DNA of 64,000 bases from Bradyrhizobium huanghuaihaiense (GTDB lineage Bacteria; Pseudomonadota; Alphaproteobacteria; Rhizobiales; Xanthobacteraceae): contig NZ_VLLA01000007.1 in assembly GCF_007830635.1 (NCBI RefSeq), positions 248,001 through 312,000 on the forward strand. Reading direction: 5' to 3'. Each line of letters opens with the position of its first letter. Within the stretch, counting starts at the first letter, position 1. The notes under the pieces were generated by a model that saw nothing but the letters and a program-made list of their open reading frames with translations, ran no database searches and was not told the origin of the DNA. The translations under genes were made by a program, and so were the position numbers. This document shows positions 44,596 to 53,430 of the stretch, piece after piece.

Positions 44596-45624
44596 ATGAG
44601 CACGCGGGCCTTCATTACCGGCGTATCCGGAACGGAACTGACCGCCGCCGAGCGGGCGTTTATTCGTGCCGAACGCCCATGGGGCTTCATCCTGTTCAAG
44701 CGCAATGTCGCGACCCCGGCGCAAGTTGCTGCATTGGTTGCAGAATTGCGGGCGGTTGCAGGAGCCTCCGACGCACCGGTCCTGATCGACCAGGAGGGCG
44801 GACGGGTGGCGCGGCTGGGCCCGCCGCACTGGCCGGTCTATCCGCCGGGGGCCGTATTCGCGACTTTGTACGACACTGATTCGGCGCTCGGGCTCACCGC
44901 GGCGCGGCTCAGTGCCCGGCTGATCGCGGCCGATCTCGCCGATCTCGGCATTACCGTCGATTGCTTGCCGTTGGCTGACGTGCCGGTGCCTGGCGCCGAC
45001 GCCGTGATCGGGAACCGGGCCTATGGCACCTCACCGGGCAAGGTCGCAGCGATCGCCCGCGCGGTCACCGAGGGGCTGGAGCAGGGTGGGGTGCTGCCGG
45101 TGCTCAAGCACATCCCCGGCCATGGGCGCGCCACCGCGGACACGCATTTCAAGCTGCCGACAGTTGATACGCCGATGGACGAGCTCGATCGGACCGACTT
45201 CGCCGCGTTCAAGCCGCTGGCGGATCTGCCGATGGCCATGACTGCACATGTTGTGTTTAGCGCCGTCGACCCCGCCCATCCGGCGACGACATCTGCGACA
45301 ATGATTGCTCAGGTGATTCGCGGCGCAATCGGGTTCCAGGGTTTGTTAATGAGTGATGACGTGTCGATGAACGCGCTGGCGGGCAGCATCGCCGAGCGGA
45401 CCCGCGCCATCTTCGCGGCCGGTTGCGACGTGGCTCTGCATTGCAACGGCAACCTCGAGGAAATGCGCGAGGTTGCCGGCCAGACACCTGAACTGTCGGG
45501 GAGGGCGCTGGAGCGGGCGAACGCCGCGCTCGCAGCGCGCAAGCCGCCGCAGCCGTTCGACCGCGTGGCCGCACGCACTGAGCTGGACGCATTGATCGCA
45601 CGGGCAAACACGGCATCCGCATGA
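44596..45624 (+). CDS. nagZ: Beta-N-acetylhexosaminidase
   Basis: 342 residues, glycoside hydrolase family 3. Seen: VLIDQEGGRVARLG, the signature KHIPGHGRATADTHFKLPTV with the catalytic His/Asp dyad region, and LLMSDDVSMNALAG with the nucleophile Asp. Cytosolic enzyme that removes GlcNAc from muropeptides in cell-wall recycling. The gene overlaps scpA by four bases (ATGA at 45621). Confidence 0.95.
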   Translation: MSTRAFITGVSGTELTAAERAFIRAERPWGFILFKRNVATPAQVAALVAELRAVAGASDAPVLIDQEGGRVARLGPPHWPVYPPGAVFATLYDTDSALGLTAARLSARLIAADLADLGITVDCLPLADVPVPGADAVIGNRAYGTSPGKVAAIARAVTEGLEQGGVLPVLKHIPGHGRATADTHFKLPTVDTPMDELDRTDFAAFKPLADLPMAMTAHVVFSAVDPAHPATTSATMIAQVIRGAIGFQGLLMSDDVSMNALAGSIAERTRAIFAAGCDVALHCNGNLEEMREVAGQTPELSGRALERANAALAARKPPQPFDRVAARTELDALIARANTASA

Positions 45625-46460
45625 CCGCAGAAATCCTATCGTTTGAAACCGGGCGGCCCGCAGAGCTCGCCGAGGGTGAGCCGGCGTTGGTGGTGGACGT
45701 CGAGGGCTATGAAGGCCCGCTCGATTTGCTGCTCGCACTGGCGCGGCAGCAGAAGGTCGATCTCGCCAAGATCTCGATCCTGGCGCTGGCCGACCAGTAT
45801 CTCCACTTCATCGAAGCCGCGCGAAAGATCCGGCTGGAGCTCGCTGCCGACTATCTGGTCATGGCCGCCTGGCTCGCCTTCCTGAAATCGCGCCTGCTGC
45901 TGCCGGAGCCGCCGAGCGCGGAAGGGCCGAGCGCCGAGCAGATGGCGACTGCACTCGCCAACCGGCTGCGCCGTCTGGAAGCCATTCGCGAAGCCGCCAA
46001 CCGGCTGATGAACCGGCCGCAATTGCAGCGTGACATCTTCCCGCGCGGCGAGCCCGAGCAGATCGCGGAGATCAAGCATCCGAAATACACCGCAACGCTC
46101 TACGACCTGCTCACCGCCTACGCCTCGCAGCGGCAGTCGCGCGTGCTCGCAAGCGTGCATCTGGCCAAGCGCACCGTGTGGTCGCTTGCGGAAGCGCGCG
46201 CCACGCTGGAGCGGCTGGTCGGCAGCATTACCGAACAGGACGATTGGGGCGTTCTCGACGACTTCCTGATCCGGCACGTCGCCGATCCCACGCAGCGCGC
46301 GACGGTGTTCGCCTCGAGCTTCGCCGCTGCGCTCGAGCTGGTGCGCGAGGGTCAGCTCGAGCTGAACCAGAAAGAGGCGTTTGCGCCGATCTATTTCCGT
46401 AAGGGGCGCCCTAAGCCGGTTCCGGACGCAGCTCCTGCGCCCGACGCGCCGGTCGCTTAA
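45621..46460 (+). CDS. scpA: Segregation and condensation protein A
   Basis: 279 residues, kleisin of the SMC complex. N-terminal EGYEGPLDLLLALARQQKVD and ISILALADQYLHF bind SMC; the C-terminal winged-helix part (about 170-250) ends in LNQKEAFAPIYFRKGR. Forms the condensin-like complex with ScpB, encoded next. Confidence 0.94.
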   Translation: MTAEILSFETGRPAELAEGEPALVVDVEGYEGPLDLLLALARQQKVDLAKISILALADQYLHFIEAARKIRLELAADYLVMAAWLAFLKSRLLLPEPPSAEGPSAEQMATALANRLRRLEAIREAANRLMNRPQLQRDIFPRGEPEQIAEIKHPKYTATLYDLLTAYASQRQSRVLASVHLAKRTVWSLAEARATLERLVGSITEQDDWGVLDDFLIRHVADPTQRATVFASSFAAALELVREGQLELNQKEAFAPIYFRKGRPKPVPDAAPAPDAPVA

Positions 46461-46481
46461 GTGCAAGAAGGAGAGTCTGTC

Positions 46482-47234
46482 ATGGCAAGCCTGGCTGAAG
46501 TGCGGGTAGAAGAGGCCGAGCCGATGGAGAACGAGACCCAGGCACGTCCCGAAGAGCTACGGCTGCTGGAAGCGCTGCTGTTTGCTTCGAATGAACCGCT
46601 GGATACGGCAACGCTGGCCAAGCGCATGCCTGACGGCGTGGACGTCAAGGCCGCGCTCGAGCAGCTCCAGGCCGACTACGCCTCGCGCGGCGTCAATCTC
46701 GTGCGGGTCGCCAACAAATGGACCTTCCGCACTGCCGGCGATCTCGCCTGGTTGATGACGCGCGAGAGCACCGAGACCCGGCGCCTGTCGCGCGCCGCGA
46801 TCGAGGTGCTGGCCATCATCGCCTATCACCAGCCGGTGACGCGTGCCGAGATCGAGGAGATCCGCGGCGTCGTCACCTCGAAAGGCACGCTCGACGTGCT
46901 CTTGGAGACCGGCTGGATCAAGCCGCGCGGCCGTCGCAAGACGCCGGGCCGTCCGCTCACCTTCGGAACCACCGAGGACTTCCTGTCGCAGTTCACCCTG
47001 GAACAGCTCGGCGACTTGCCGGGCCTGGAAGAGCTGAAGGGCACGGGCCTGCTGGATTCGCGCCTGCCGACCGGCTTCAGCGTGCCGACGCCGTCGGACG
47101 ATCCGGCGCTGCGTGAGGACGAGGATCCGCTGGAACCGGGCGAGGATCTGGATTTGGCGTTGGCGCCTGCGGTCGAGCCTGAGACGCCGCCGGAAGGCAG
47201 TAATCAGGGTGGCGAGGGCGGGAGCGAGGAGTAA
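46482..47234 (+). CDS. scpB: Segregation and condensation protein B
   Basis: 250 residues from the ATG at 46482 (AAGGAGAG nine bases upstream); a GTG at 46461 is open in frame but would abut scpA. Two winged-helix domains: LRLLEALLFASNEPLDTATL to TFRTAGDLAWLM, and RAAIEVLAIIAYHQPVTRAE to KGTLDVLLETGWIK. The acidic C-terminal 45 residues look disordered. Confidence 0.94.
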   Translation: MASLAEVRVEEAEPMENETQARPEELRLLEALLFASNEPLDTATLAKRMPDGVDVKAALEQLQADYASRGVNLVRVANKWTFRTAGDLAWLMTRESTETRRLSRAAIEVLAIIAYHQPVTRAEIEEIRGVVTSKGTLDVLLETGWIKPRGRRKTPGRPLTFGTTEDFLSQFTLEQLGDLPGLEELKGTGLLDSRLPTGFSVPTPSDDPALREDEDPLEPGEDLDLALAPAVEPETPPEGSNQGGEGGSEE

Positions 47235-47288
47235 TCCTCCGGGCTTCGACGGGCCCCCTGCGACCAGTTAACACTAGCAAGATTACGT

Positions 47289-47311
47289 AGCGCCAACAGC
47301 GAATTGGCGCT
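47289..47311 (+). terminator. Rho-independent terminator after scpB
   Basis: AGCGCCAA (47289-47296) pairs with TTGGCGCT (47304-47311), followed by GCCTTGGTCCTTGTTTTTAA. Confidence 0.65.
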
Positions 47312-47401
47312 GCCTTGGTCCTTGTTTTTAAGGCCCGCCAAGCCTACTTTCCGGTCAAGATCGGCCGGGTCCCCGGCCATGCGCGTTTGGAGGGTTGCAG
47401 G

Positions 47402-47635
47402 ATGGGTTCACTCAGCATTTGGCACTGGATCTTGGTGATCGCAGTGGTCCTGCTGCTGTTCGGCCGCGGCAAGATTTCGGATCTGATGGGCGACGTGGCG
47501 CAGGGCATCAAGGCGTTCAAGAAGGGCATGCAGGACGACGACAAGCCTGCCGAGAAGCCCGAGCCGGCCAAGTCCATCGAGCACAACGCTGCGCCGACCG
47601 CGGCACGGTCCGACGTCGGCAGCAAGGCCGTCTGA
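47402..47635 (+). CDS. tatA: Sec-independent protein translocase subunit TatA
   Basis: 77 residues from ATG at 47402. Short periplasmic start, one membrane helix (IWHWILVIAVVLLLFGRGK, with FGRGK at the end), an amphipathic helix (ISDLMGDVAQGIKAFKKGMQ) and an acidic tail. Pore-forming subunit of the Tat system that exports folded proteins, used by the RR-signal proteins in this window. First of the tatABC genes. Confidence 0.95.
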   Translation: MGSLSIWHWILVIAVVLLLFGRGKISDLMGDVAQGIKAFKKGMQDDDKPAEKPEPAKSIEHNAAPTAARSDVGSKAV

Positions 47636-47723
47636 GCCAGAGAGCACGCGAGACGCGGGTAGCGGCCCGATCCTGCGCGCAAGGGATTGGGCCGGTTGCG
47701 GCTTCGCGTGAACGGAAGACCTC

Positions 47724-48260
47724 ATGTTCGACATCGGGTGGAGTGAACTGGTCCTCATCGGGGTCGTGGCCCTGATCGCCATCGGCCCGAAAGAGCTGCC
47801 GGGCGTGCTGCGCATGGTCGGACAATGGATGGGCAAGGCCCGCAAGATGGCTGCCGAATTCCAGGGCCAGTTCCAGGAGGCGATGCGCGAGGCCGAGATG
47901 GCCGACCTCAAGAAGAGCTTCGACGAGGTCAAGGAAGCCGCCACGGGATTCAATCCGCTGACCTCGCTCCAGAAGGACGTCAGCGACGCACTGCGCGTCG
48001 ATGCGCTGGACAAGCCGGCGGAAACCTCCGCGACGAGTGCTGCCGAAACGCCGGCGACTTCAAGTGAAGCGCCGGCGACTTCAATCGAAGCGCCGGTCAA
48101 ACCAACCACTCCGGAAGCGCCGACGCCCGAGACCTTCGTCGAAGCCGAGGCGCATGCGGCCGTGAACGAGCCGCTCGCCATCACCCGTGAAGTCGAGCAG
48201 GCAAAGGTCGCGCAGGACACCGCGCCATCCGAAGCGATCAAGGACGCCAAAGCGTCATGA
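47724..48260 (+). CDS. tatB: Sec-independent protein translocase subunit TatB
   Basis: 178 residues. MFDIGWSELVLIGVVALIAI and the GPKELPGVLRMVGQWMGKAR amphipathic helix identify TatB. The C-terminal half is a Thr/Ala/Pro/Glu-rich tail with a short repeat (ATSSEAPATSIEAP, 48048-48101). Forms the receptor complex with TatC; its stop overlaps the tatC start (ATGA). Confidence 0.95.
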   Translation: MFDIGWSELVLIGVVALIAIGPKELPGVLRMVGQWMGKARKMAAEFQGQFQEAMREAEMADLKKSFDEVKEAATGFNPLTSLQKDVSDALRVDALDKPAETSATSAAETPATSSEAPATSIEAPVKPTTPEAPTPETFVEAEAHAAVNEPLAITREVEQAKVAQDTAPSEAIKDAKAS

Positions 48261-49069
48261 CCGACGCCGACATCGAAGCCAGCAAAGCCCCTCTGATGGA
48301 CCACCTGATCGAGCTGCGCTCGCGGCTGATCAAGGCGCTGCTCGGCTTTGGCGTGGCCTTCATCTTCTGCTTCTTCTTCGCCAAGCAGATCTACAACGTG
48401 CTGGTCTGGCCATTCGTGTGGGTCGCAGGGCCCGAGAACTCCAAGTTCATCTACACGGCGCTGCTGGAATATTTCATCACGCAGCTCAAGCTCGCGCTGT
48501 TCGGCGCCGGCTTCATCTCGTTCCCGATCGTCGCGACGCAGATCTACAAATTCGTGGCGCCCGGGCTCTACAAGCACGAGAAGCAGGCCTTTTTGCCATA
48601 TCTGGTCGCGACCCCGTTCTTCTTCGTGCTGGGCGCGGCGCTGGTCTATTTCGTCGTGCTGCCGATGCTGGTGCGCTTCTCGCTCGGCATGCAGCAGGCC
48701 GGCAGCGACGAGACCGCGCAGATCCAGCTTCTGCCCAAGGTCGGAGAATATCTGTCGCTGATGATGTCGCTGATCTTCGCCTTCGGCATCGCCTTCCAGC
48801 TCCCGGTGATCCTGACGCTGCTCGGCCGCATCGGCATCGTCACCTCGAAAATGCTGCGCGAGAAGCGCCGCTACTTCATCGTGATCGCCTTCGTGATCGC
48901 GGCCGTGCTGACGCCGCCCGACGTGCTCAGCCAGTGCTCGCTCGCGATCCCCTTGCTGGCGCTCTACGAGGGTTCGATCATCGCGGTCGGGATGGTGGAG
49001 AAGAAGGCGGCGGCCTCGCAGGCCGCCACCGGCACCGACGTGTCGACGCCGGCGAAACCCGCCGAGTAG
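48257..49069 (+). CDS. tatC: Sec-independent protein translocase subunit TatC
   Basis: 270 residues with six membrane helices. LMDHLIELRSRLIKALLGFG is the conserved N-terminal signal-binding element; AFLPYLVATPFFFVLGAALV and LPVILTLLGRIGIVTSKMLR fit the family. Binds twin-arginine signals. Translationally coupled to tatB. A dispersed repeat follows. Confidence 0.96.
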   Translation: MTDADIEASKAPLMDHLIELRSRLIKALLGFGVAFIFCFFFAKQIYNVLVWPFVWVAGPENSKFIYTALLEYFITQLKLALFGAGFISFPIVATQIYKFVAPGLYKHEKQAFLPYLVATPFFFVLGAALVYFVVLPMLVRFSLGMQQAGSDETAQIQLLPKVGEYLSLMMSLIFAFGIAFQLPVILTLLGRIGIVTSKMLREKRRYFIVIAFVIAAVLTPPDVLSQCSLAIPLLALYEGSIIAVGMVEKKAAASQAATGTDVSTPAKPAE

Positions 49070-49084
49070 GGCGCTCCGATCTCC

Positions 49085-49209
49085 GCTGTCATTCCCCGCC
49101 TTGTGCGCAATTGCGCACTGGAGCGGGGAATCCAGTACGCCGCGGCCTCTCGAGAAATCACTGCTGTCTCTGGAATACTGGATCATCCGCCTTCGCGGAT
49201 GATGACAGC
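49085..49209. repeat. Composite palindromic repeat (GCTGTCATTCCCCGCCTTGTGCG family)
   Basis: Outer arms GCTGTCAT (49085-49092) and ATGACAGC (49202-49209). Inside are TTCCCCGC...GCGGGGAA with GTGCGCAATTGCGCAC as an inner hairpin, and GATCATCCGCCTTCGCGGATGATGAC. A related partial copy is at 54877-54940. Confidence 0.8.
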
Positions 49210-49286
49210 TGTGCTAGGGGAAGCGCGCCAATGCAACTTACAACGTTTGCCGTTGTATGTTTACGCGCTGATCCAGGACCACGGCC

Positions 49287-50618
49287 ATGCACGACATCAA
49301 ATCGATCCGCGACAATCCGCAAGCCTTCGACGCCGGTCTTGCCCGGCGGGGCCTGAAGCCGTTGTCGGGCTCGCTGCTGGCGATCGACGAGAGGCGGCGC
49401 GCGGCGATCCTGGCCTCGGAGCAGGCCCAGGCACGGCGCAATGCGGCCTCGAAGGAAATCGGCGACGCCAAGAAGGCCAAGGACGAGGCGCGCGCAGCCA
49501 AGCTGATGGCCGAGGTGGCCGAGCTGAAGACCACGATGCCGGAGCTCGAGGCCGCCGCGAGGGCCGCCGACGAGGAGCTGACCAAAGAGCTGTCCGCGAT
49601 CCCGAACATTCCGTTCGACGAGGTGCCCGATGGTGTGGACGAGCACGGCAACGTGCAGCATCACGTCTTCGGCAACAAGCGCAGCTACAGCTTTGCGCCG
49701 AAGCTGCATGACGATCTCGGCACCGCGCTCGGCTACATGGATTTCGAGGCGGCGGCAAAACTCTCTGGCGCGCGCTTCGTCGTGCTGAAGAAGGGGCTGG
49801 CGCGACTCGAACGCGCCATCGGCCAGTTCATGCTCGATTTGCACACGACCGAGCACGGCTACACCGAGATCAACCCGCCGCTGCTGGTGCGCAACGAGGT
49901 GATGTTCGGCACGGGGCAATTGCCGAAATTCGAGGACGATCAGTTCTGGGCGATCAAGGGCGAGCTGCTCGCTTCGCCAGACCATGAGCGGCTGAAGACC
50001 GAGCGCCTCGGCCTCATTCCGACCGCGGAGGTCTCGCTCACCAACCTCGCGCGCGAATCCATTCTCGACGAGAAGCAATTGCCTATGCGGCTCACGGCGC
50101 TGACGCCGTGTTTCCGCGCCGAGGCGGGCGCTGCGGGCCGCGACACCCGTGGCATGATCCGCCAGCACCAGTTCACCAAGGTCGAACTGGTCTCGATCAC
50201 GACGCCGGAGACCAGCAAGGACGAGCTGGAGCGGATGCTGTCCTGCGCCGAGCAGGTGTTGCAGAAGCTCGACCTGCATTATCGCGTGATGACGCTCTGC
50301 GCAGGAGATATGGGATTTTCGTCGCAGAAAACCTATGACATCGAGGTCTGGATGCCCGGGCAGGGCGACGGCGGCATGTTCCGCGAGATCTCGAGCTGCT
50401 CGGTCTGCGGCGACTTCCAGGCACGCCGCATGGATGCGCGCTCGCGCGGGCCCGACGGCAAGCCGCGCTTCGTGCACACGCTGAACGGCTCCGGCACCGC
50501 GGTCGGCCGCGCGCTGATCGCCGTGATGGAGACCTATCAGCAGGAGGACGGCTCGATCGCGGTCCCCAGCGTGCTCCAGCCCTATATGGGCGGCTTGAAG
50601 GTGGTCGCGCGCGAGTAA
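49287..50618 (+). CDS. serS: Serine-tRNA ligase
   Basis: 443 residues, class II synthetase. N-terminal antiparallel coiled coil (residues 30-105), then motif 1 around GYTEINPPLLVRNEVMFGT, motif 2 (LTPCFRAEAGAAGRDTRGMI) and motif 3 (LNGSGTAVGRALIAVMETYQ). ATG at 49287. Standard length. Confidence 0.97.
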   Translation: MHDIKSIRDNPQAFDAGLARRGLKPLSGSLLAIDERRRAAILASEQAQARRNAASKEIGDAKKAKDEARAAKLMAEVAELKTTMPELEAAARAADEELTKELSAIPNIPFDEVPDGVDEHGNVQHHVFGNKRSYSFAPKLHDDLGTALGYMDFEAAAKLSGARFVVLKKGLARLERAIGQFMLDLHTTEHGYTEINPPLLVRNEVMFGTGQLPKFEDDQFWAIKGELLASPDHERLKTERLGLIPTAEVSLTNLARESILDEKQLPMRLTALTPCFRAEAGAAGRDTRGMIRQHQFTKVELVSITTPETSKDELERMLSCAEQVLQKLDLHYRVMTLCAGDMGFSSQKTYDIEVWMPGQGDGGMFREISSCSVCGDFQARRMDARSRGPDGKPRFVHTLNGSGTAVGRALIAVMETYQQEDGSIAVPSVLQPYMGGLKVVARE

Positions 50619-50713
50619 TCGCGTTGCCCGTCTGAAACGAGAGAAACGTTTGGTTGCGAAGATCGGGCGGCCGGTTATCCTGCCGGCCACCCGTCAATGC
50701 GAAACTCCCGTTC

Positions 50714-51070
50714 ATGGCCTTGCACCGCGATATCTTCTGGGTCGGCAGACAATGGGCGGTGACAGGTGCCGGCATCCAGGCCGTCGACCAGCGTTTGCGC
50801 GGTGTGCTCGACATCGAGATCGCGCGGCTCTGGGACGATGATCTCGTGCAGAGCTGGCGGGCCAAGCCCGGCGTGAATGCCGCTGACTTCGACAAGGCGC
50901 TGACAGTCGCACGCGAGCGTTTTCCGCAGACACCGGACCCGATCATTGCGCAACTGGCGGCGCTCGGCGTGGTCGAGGCGCCCGTCGTAAGCCCGGCCCT
51001 GCCTGCGATGCAACTGCGTGCCGAGGGACGGCTGGCGCGCTTCCTGCCGCAATGGCGCGTCCGTCGGTAA
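50714..51070 (+). CDS. Conserved hypothetical protein
   Basis: 118 residues from ATG at 50714. MALHRDIFWVGRQWAVTGAG, IQAVDQRLRGVLDIEIARLW and FDKALTVARERFPQTPD are recognisable; I recall related short proteins as common in bradyrhizobia with no known function. No signal or membrane segment. It lies between serS and surE in the same direction. Confidence 0.6.
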   Translation: MALHRDIFWVGRQWAVTGAGIQAVDQRLRGVLDIEIARLWDDDLVQSWRAKPGVNAADFDKALTVARERFPQTPDPIIAQLAALGVVEAPVVSPALPAMQLRAEGRLARFLPQWRVRR

Positions 51071-51178
51071 CGGGACAAGCCCGGGAACCTGGCCGGCCCC
51101 GAAATTGTCCTGGTTTGCCTGATCGGCCAGAGCCGGATAAGACGGCTCGGAACCCGCTTTCTGGAATCGACCTTTCAT

Positions 51179-51946
51179 ATGCGCATTCTCTGCACCAATG
51201 ACGACGGCATTCACGCTCCCGGCCTCAAGGTCGTGGAGGAGATCGCGCGTGCCTTGTCCGACGACGTCTGGGTGGTGGCGCCCGAGCTCGACCAGTCCGG
51301 CGTGTCGCATTCGCTGTCGCTGAACGATCCGCTGCGCCTGCGCGAGGTTGGTCCGCGGCACTTTGCCGTGCGCGGCACCCCGACCGACTGCGTCATCATG
51401 GGGGCGCGGCACATCCTCGGCACCAAGCCGCCCGATGTCGTGCTGTCCGGCGTCAACAAGGGCCGCAACGTCGCCGAGGACGTGGTCTATTCCGGCACCA
51501 TCGCCGGCGCGCTGGAAGGCACCATCCTGGGGCTGCCGTCGTTTGCGCTGTCGCAGGAATTCAGCGTCGAGACCCGCGAACGGCCGCTGTGGGACTCCGC
51601 GCGGAAATTCGGTCCCGACATCCTGCGCAAGGTGATCGCCGCAGGCATCCCGAAGGACACCGTCATCAACGTCAACTTCCCGTCCTGCGCGCCGGAAGAA
51701 GTGCTCGGCATTCGCGTGACGCGGCAGGGCAAGCGCAATCTCGGTTTCTTGCGGATCGACGAGCGCAGGGACGGGCGCAACAACCCCTATTTCTGGATCG
51801 GCTTCGAGCGCGCGGCGATGATGGATACGCCGGCCGATGGCACCGATCTCGCCGCGCTGCGCGATCGCTATGTCTCGGTCACGCCGCTCAGGCTCGATCG
51901 CACCAACGAAGCGTTCTCGGAGGCGTTGAGCGCGACGTTGAAGTAG
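51179..51946 (+). CDS. surE: 5'/3'-nucleotidase SurE
   Basis: 255 residues. Nucleotidase with the metal-binding start ILCTNDDGIHAPGLKVV, ELDQSGVSHSLSLNDPLRL, RGTPTDCVIMG and SGVNKGRNVAEDVVYSGTIA. Dephosphorylates nucleoside monophosphates in stationary phase or stress. In most alphaproteobacteria pcm follows directly; here a repeat and a reverse-strand gene intervene. Confidence 0.96.
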   Translation: MRILCTNDDGIHAPGLKVVEEIARALSDDVWVVAPELDQSGVSHSLSLNDPLRLREVGPRHFAVRGTPTDCVIMGARHILGTKPPDVVLSGVNKGRNVAEDVVYSGTIAGALEGTILGLPSFALSQEFSVETRERPLWDSARKFGPDILRKVIAAGIPKDTVINVNFPSCAPEEVLGIRVTRQGKRNLGFLRIDERRDGRNNPYFWIGFERAAMMDTPADGTDLAALRDRYVSVTPLRLDRTNEAFSEALSATLK

Positions 51947-51963
51947 CGGTTCGCGACGAACCT

Positions 51964-52050
51964 GTAGCCCGGATGGAGCACAGCGTAATCCGGGGCCGTC
52001 GTCGCTCGTGGCGGAAGATCCCGGATTGCGCGTCGCTTCAACCGGGCTAC
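51964..52050. repeat. Dispersed palindromic repeat (third copy of the GTAGCCCGGATGGAGC family)
   Basis: Arms GTAGCCCGGATGGAGCACAG... and its diverged complement ending in ACCGGGCTAC at 52050. The arms have more mismatches than the 6565 copy. It ends just before the reverse-strand receiver gene. Confidence 0.82.
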
Positions 52051-52059
52051 GGAAATCTG

Positions 52060-52431
52060 CTAGCCGCCGCGTAGCGCGGCTTCGATGGTCTTGCCGAGCG
52101 CGTCGAGCTGGAACGGCTTCTGCAGCGCCGGCCGGTCTCGATACTGCTCGGGCAGGCCCGAGGAGCCGTAGCCGGTGGCGAAGATGAAGGGACAGCCTTT
52201 CGCCTTGATGACATCGGCGACCGGCGAGATGACCTTGCCGTTGACGTTGACGTCGAGGATGGCGATGTCGAACTCGGTGGCCTGGGCGAGCCGCATGGCC
52301 TCGGTGATATCGCCGGCTTCGGCTGCGACCTTGTAGCCGAGCTCTTCGAGCATGTCCGCGACCATCATCCTGATCATCACCTCGTCCTCGACGAGGAATA
52401 CAGAGCGGCCCGAAAGCCCTGTCGCAGTCAT
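52060..52431 (-). CDS. Receiver-domain response regulator
   Basis: 123 residues from the ATG at 52431 (AAGGA nine bases upstream; an ATG at 52452 is also open). Single receiver: VFLVEDEVMIRMMVADMLEE, phosphoacceptor in AILDVNVNGK, FATGYGSSGL and LQKPFQLDAL. This shape (short, LVEDE, GYGSSG) fits stand-alone receivers related to the general-stress and blue-light kinases of alphaproteobacteria. It is on the opposite strand inside the surE-pcm segment. Confidence 0.85.
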   Translation of the reverse strand: MTATGLSGRSVFLVEDEVMIRMMVADMLEELGYKVAAEAGDITEAMRLAQATEFDIAILDVNVNGKVISPVADVIKAKGCPFIFATGYGSSGLPEQYRDRPALQKPFQLDALGKTIEAALRGG

Positions 52432-52670
52432 TGTCGGTGAGTCCTTGCCCATTTGCGAAAACGTTCGCAGATAACGCGAATCGACGCAATGCGCGTTTCG
52501 GCGAACGAGCGCGTTAAAATGGCCTTGGCGTCCAGACCGCTGCAGGCCAATTTGTGGTCAAATACTGCAGCAAAAGGTTATCATGGGTTCCGGGGCAGGA
52601 ACAAGATTCTCGCCCGGGCCTTGAGCTCTGCAAGCGACGATCCGGACCTGACGAGACGATACAAGCAGCG

Positions 52671-53321
52671 ATGACTCCCAATCAGCATCCGCCGGAAAAG
52701 ATGATGTTTCAGCTCACGCTGAGGCGTCGGGGCATCAGCGATCAGGCGGTGCTGAGGACCATGGAGGAGGTGCCGCGCGAGCTTTTCGTCGATGAGGCCG
52801 ATCGCGAGGGGGCCTATCGCGATAGCGCGCTGCCGATCGCGTGCGGGCAGACCATCAGCCAGCCCTTCGTCGTCGCCTACATGACCGAGCAGCTCCAGCT
52901 CCAGAAGCGGCACCGCGTGCTCGAGATCGGCGCGGGCTCCGGCTATCAGGCCGCGGTACTGTCGCGGCTCGCAGGCCAGGTGCTGACCGTCGAGCGCTAT
53001 CGCAAGCTGGCCGATGCGGCACGCGCCAGGCTCGAAAAGCTCGATTGTCACAATGTCGAGGTGATGCTCGGCGATGGCCTCAACCTGCCGCCCAATATCG
53101 GCCCGTTCGACCGCATCATCGTCACCGCCGCGGTGGAGCAGCTTCCGGAGAACCTGGTCGAGCGGCTCGATGTCGGTGGCATCCTGATCGCGCCGGTCGG
53201 ACCGCATCAGGGCGTGCAGACGCTGATCCGCCTGACCCGGACCGAGGCCGGGATCGAGCGCAAGGAACTCGTCGAGGTCCGCTTCGTGCCGGCACTGCCC
53301 GGCGTGGCGCGAGAGCTGTAG
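52671..53321 (+). CDS. pcm: Protein-L-isoaspartate O-methyltransferase
   Basis: 216 residues from the ATG at 52671; the frame is open upstream but conserved sequence begins here. Motifs: MEEVPRELFVDEADREGAYR, LPIACGQTISQPFVVAYMTE, SAM-binding VLEIGAGSGYQAAVLSRLAG and GDGLNLPPNIGPFDRIIVTA. Repairs isoaspartyl residues in aged proteins. Followed by the nlpD-type gene, the usual surE-pcm-nlpD order. Confidence 0.94.
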   Translation: MTPNQHPPEKMMFQLTLRRRGISDQAVLRTMEEVPRELFVDEADREGAYRDSALPIACGQTISQPFVVAYMTEQLQLQKRHRVLEIGAGSGYQAAVLSRLAGQVLTVERYRKLADAARARLEKLDCHNVEVMLGDGLNLPPNIGPFDRIIVTAAVEQLPENLVERLDVGGILIAPVGPHQGVQTLIRLTRTEAGIERKELVEVRFVPALPGVAREL

Positions 53322-53430
53322 AATTCCGGATTGGCTGTTCCGCCAACATCTTATTGGGAGGGTTAAGCCGTTATTTACTCGGCGCGTGTTTACTTAAAAC
53401 ACCAGTTCTGTTGCGTACGAGTGAGTAACC

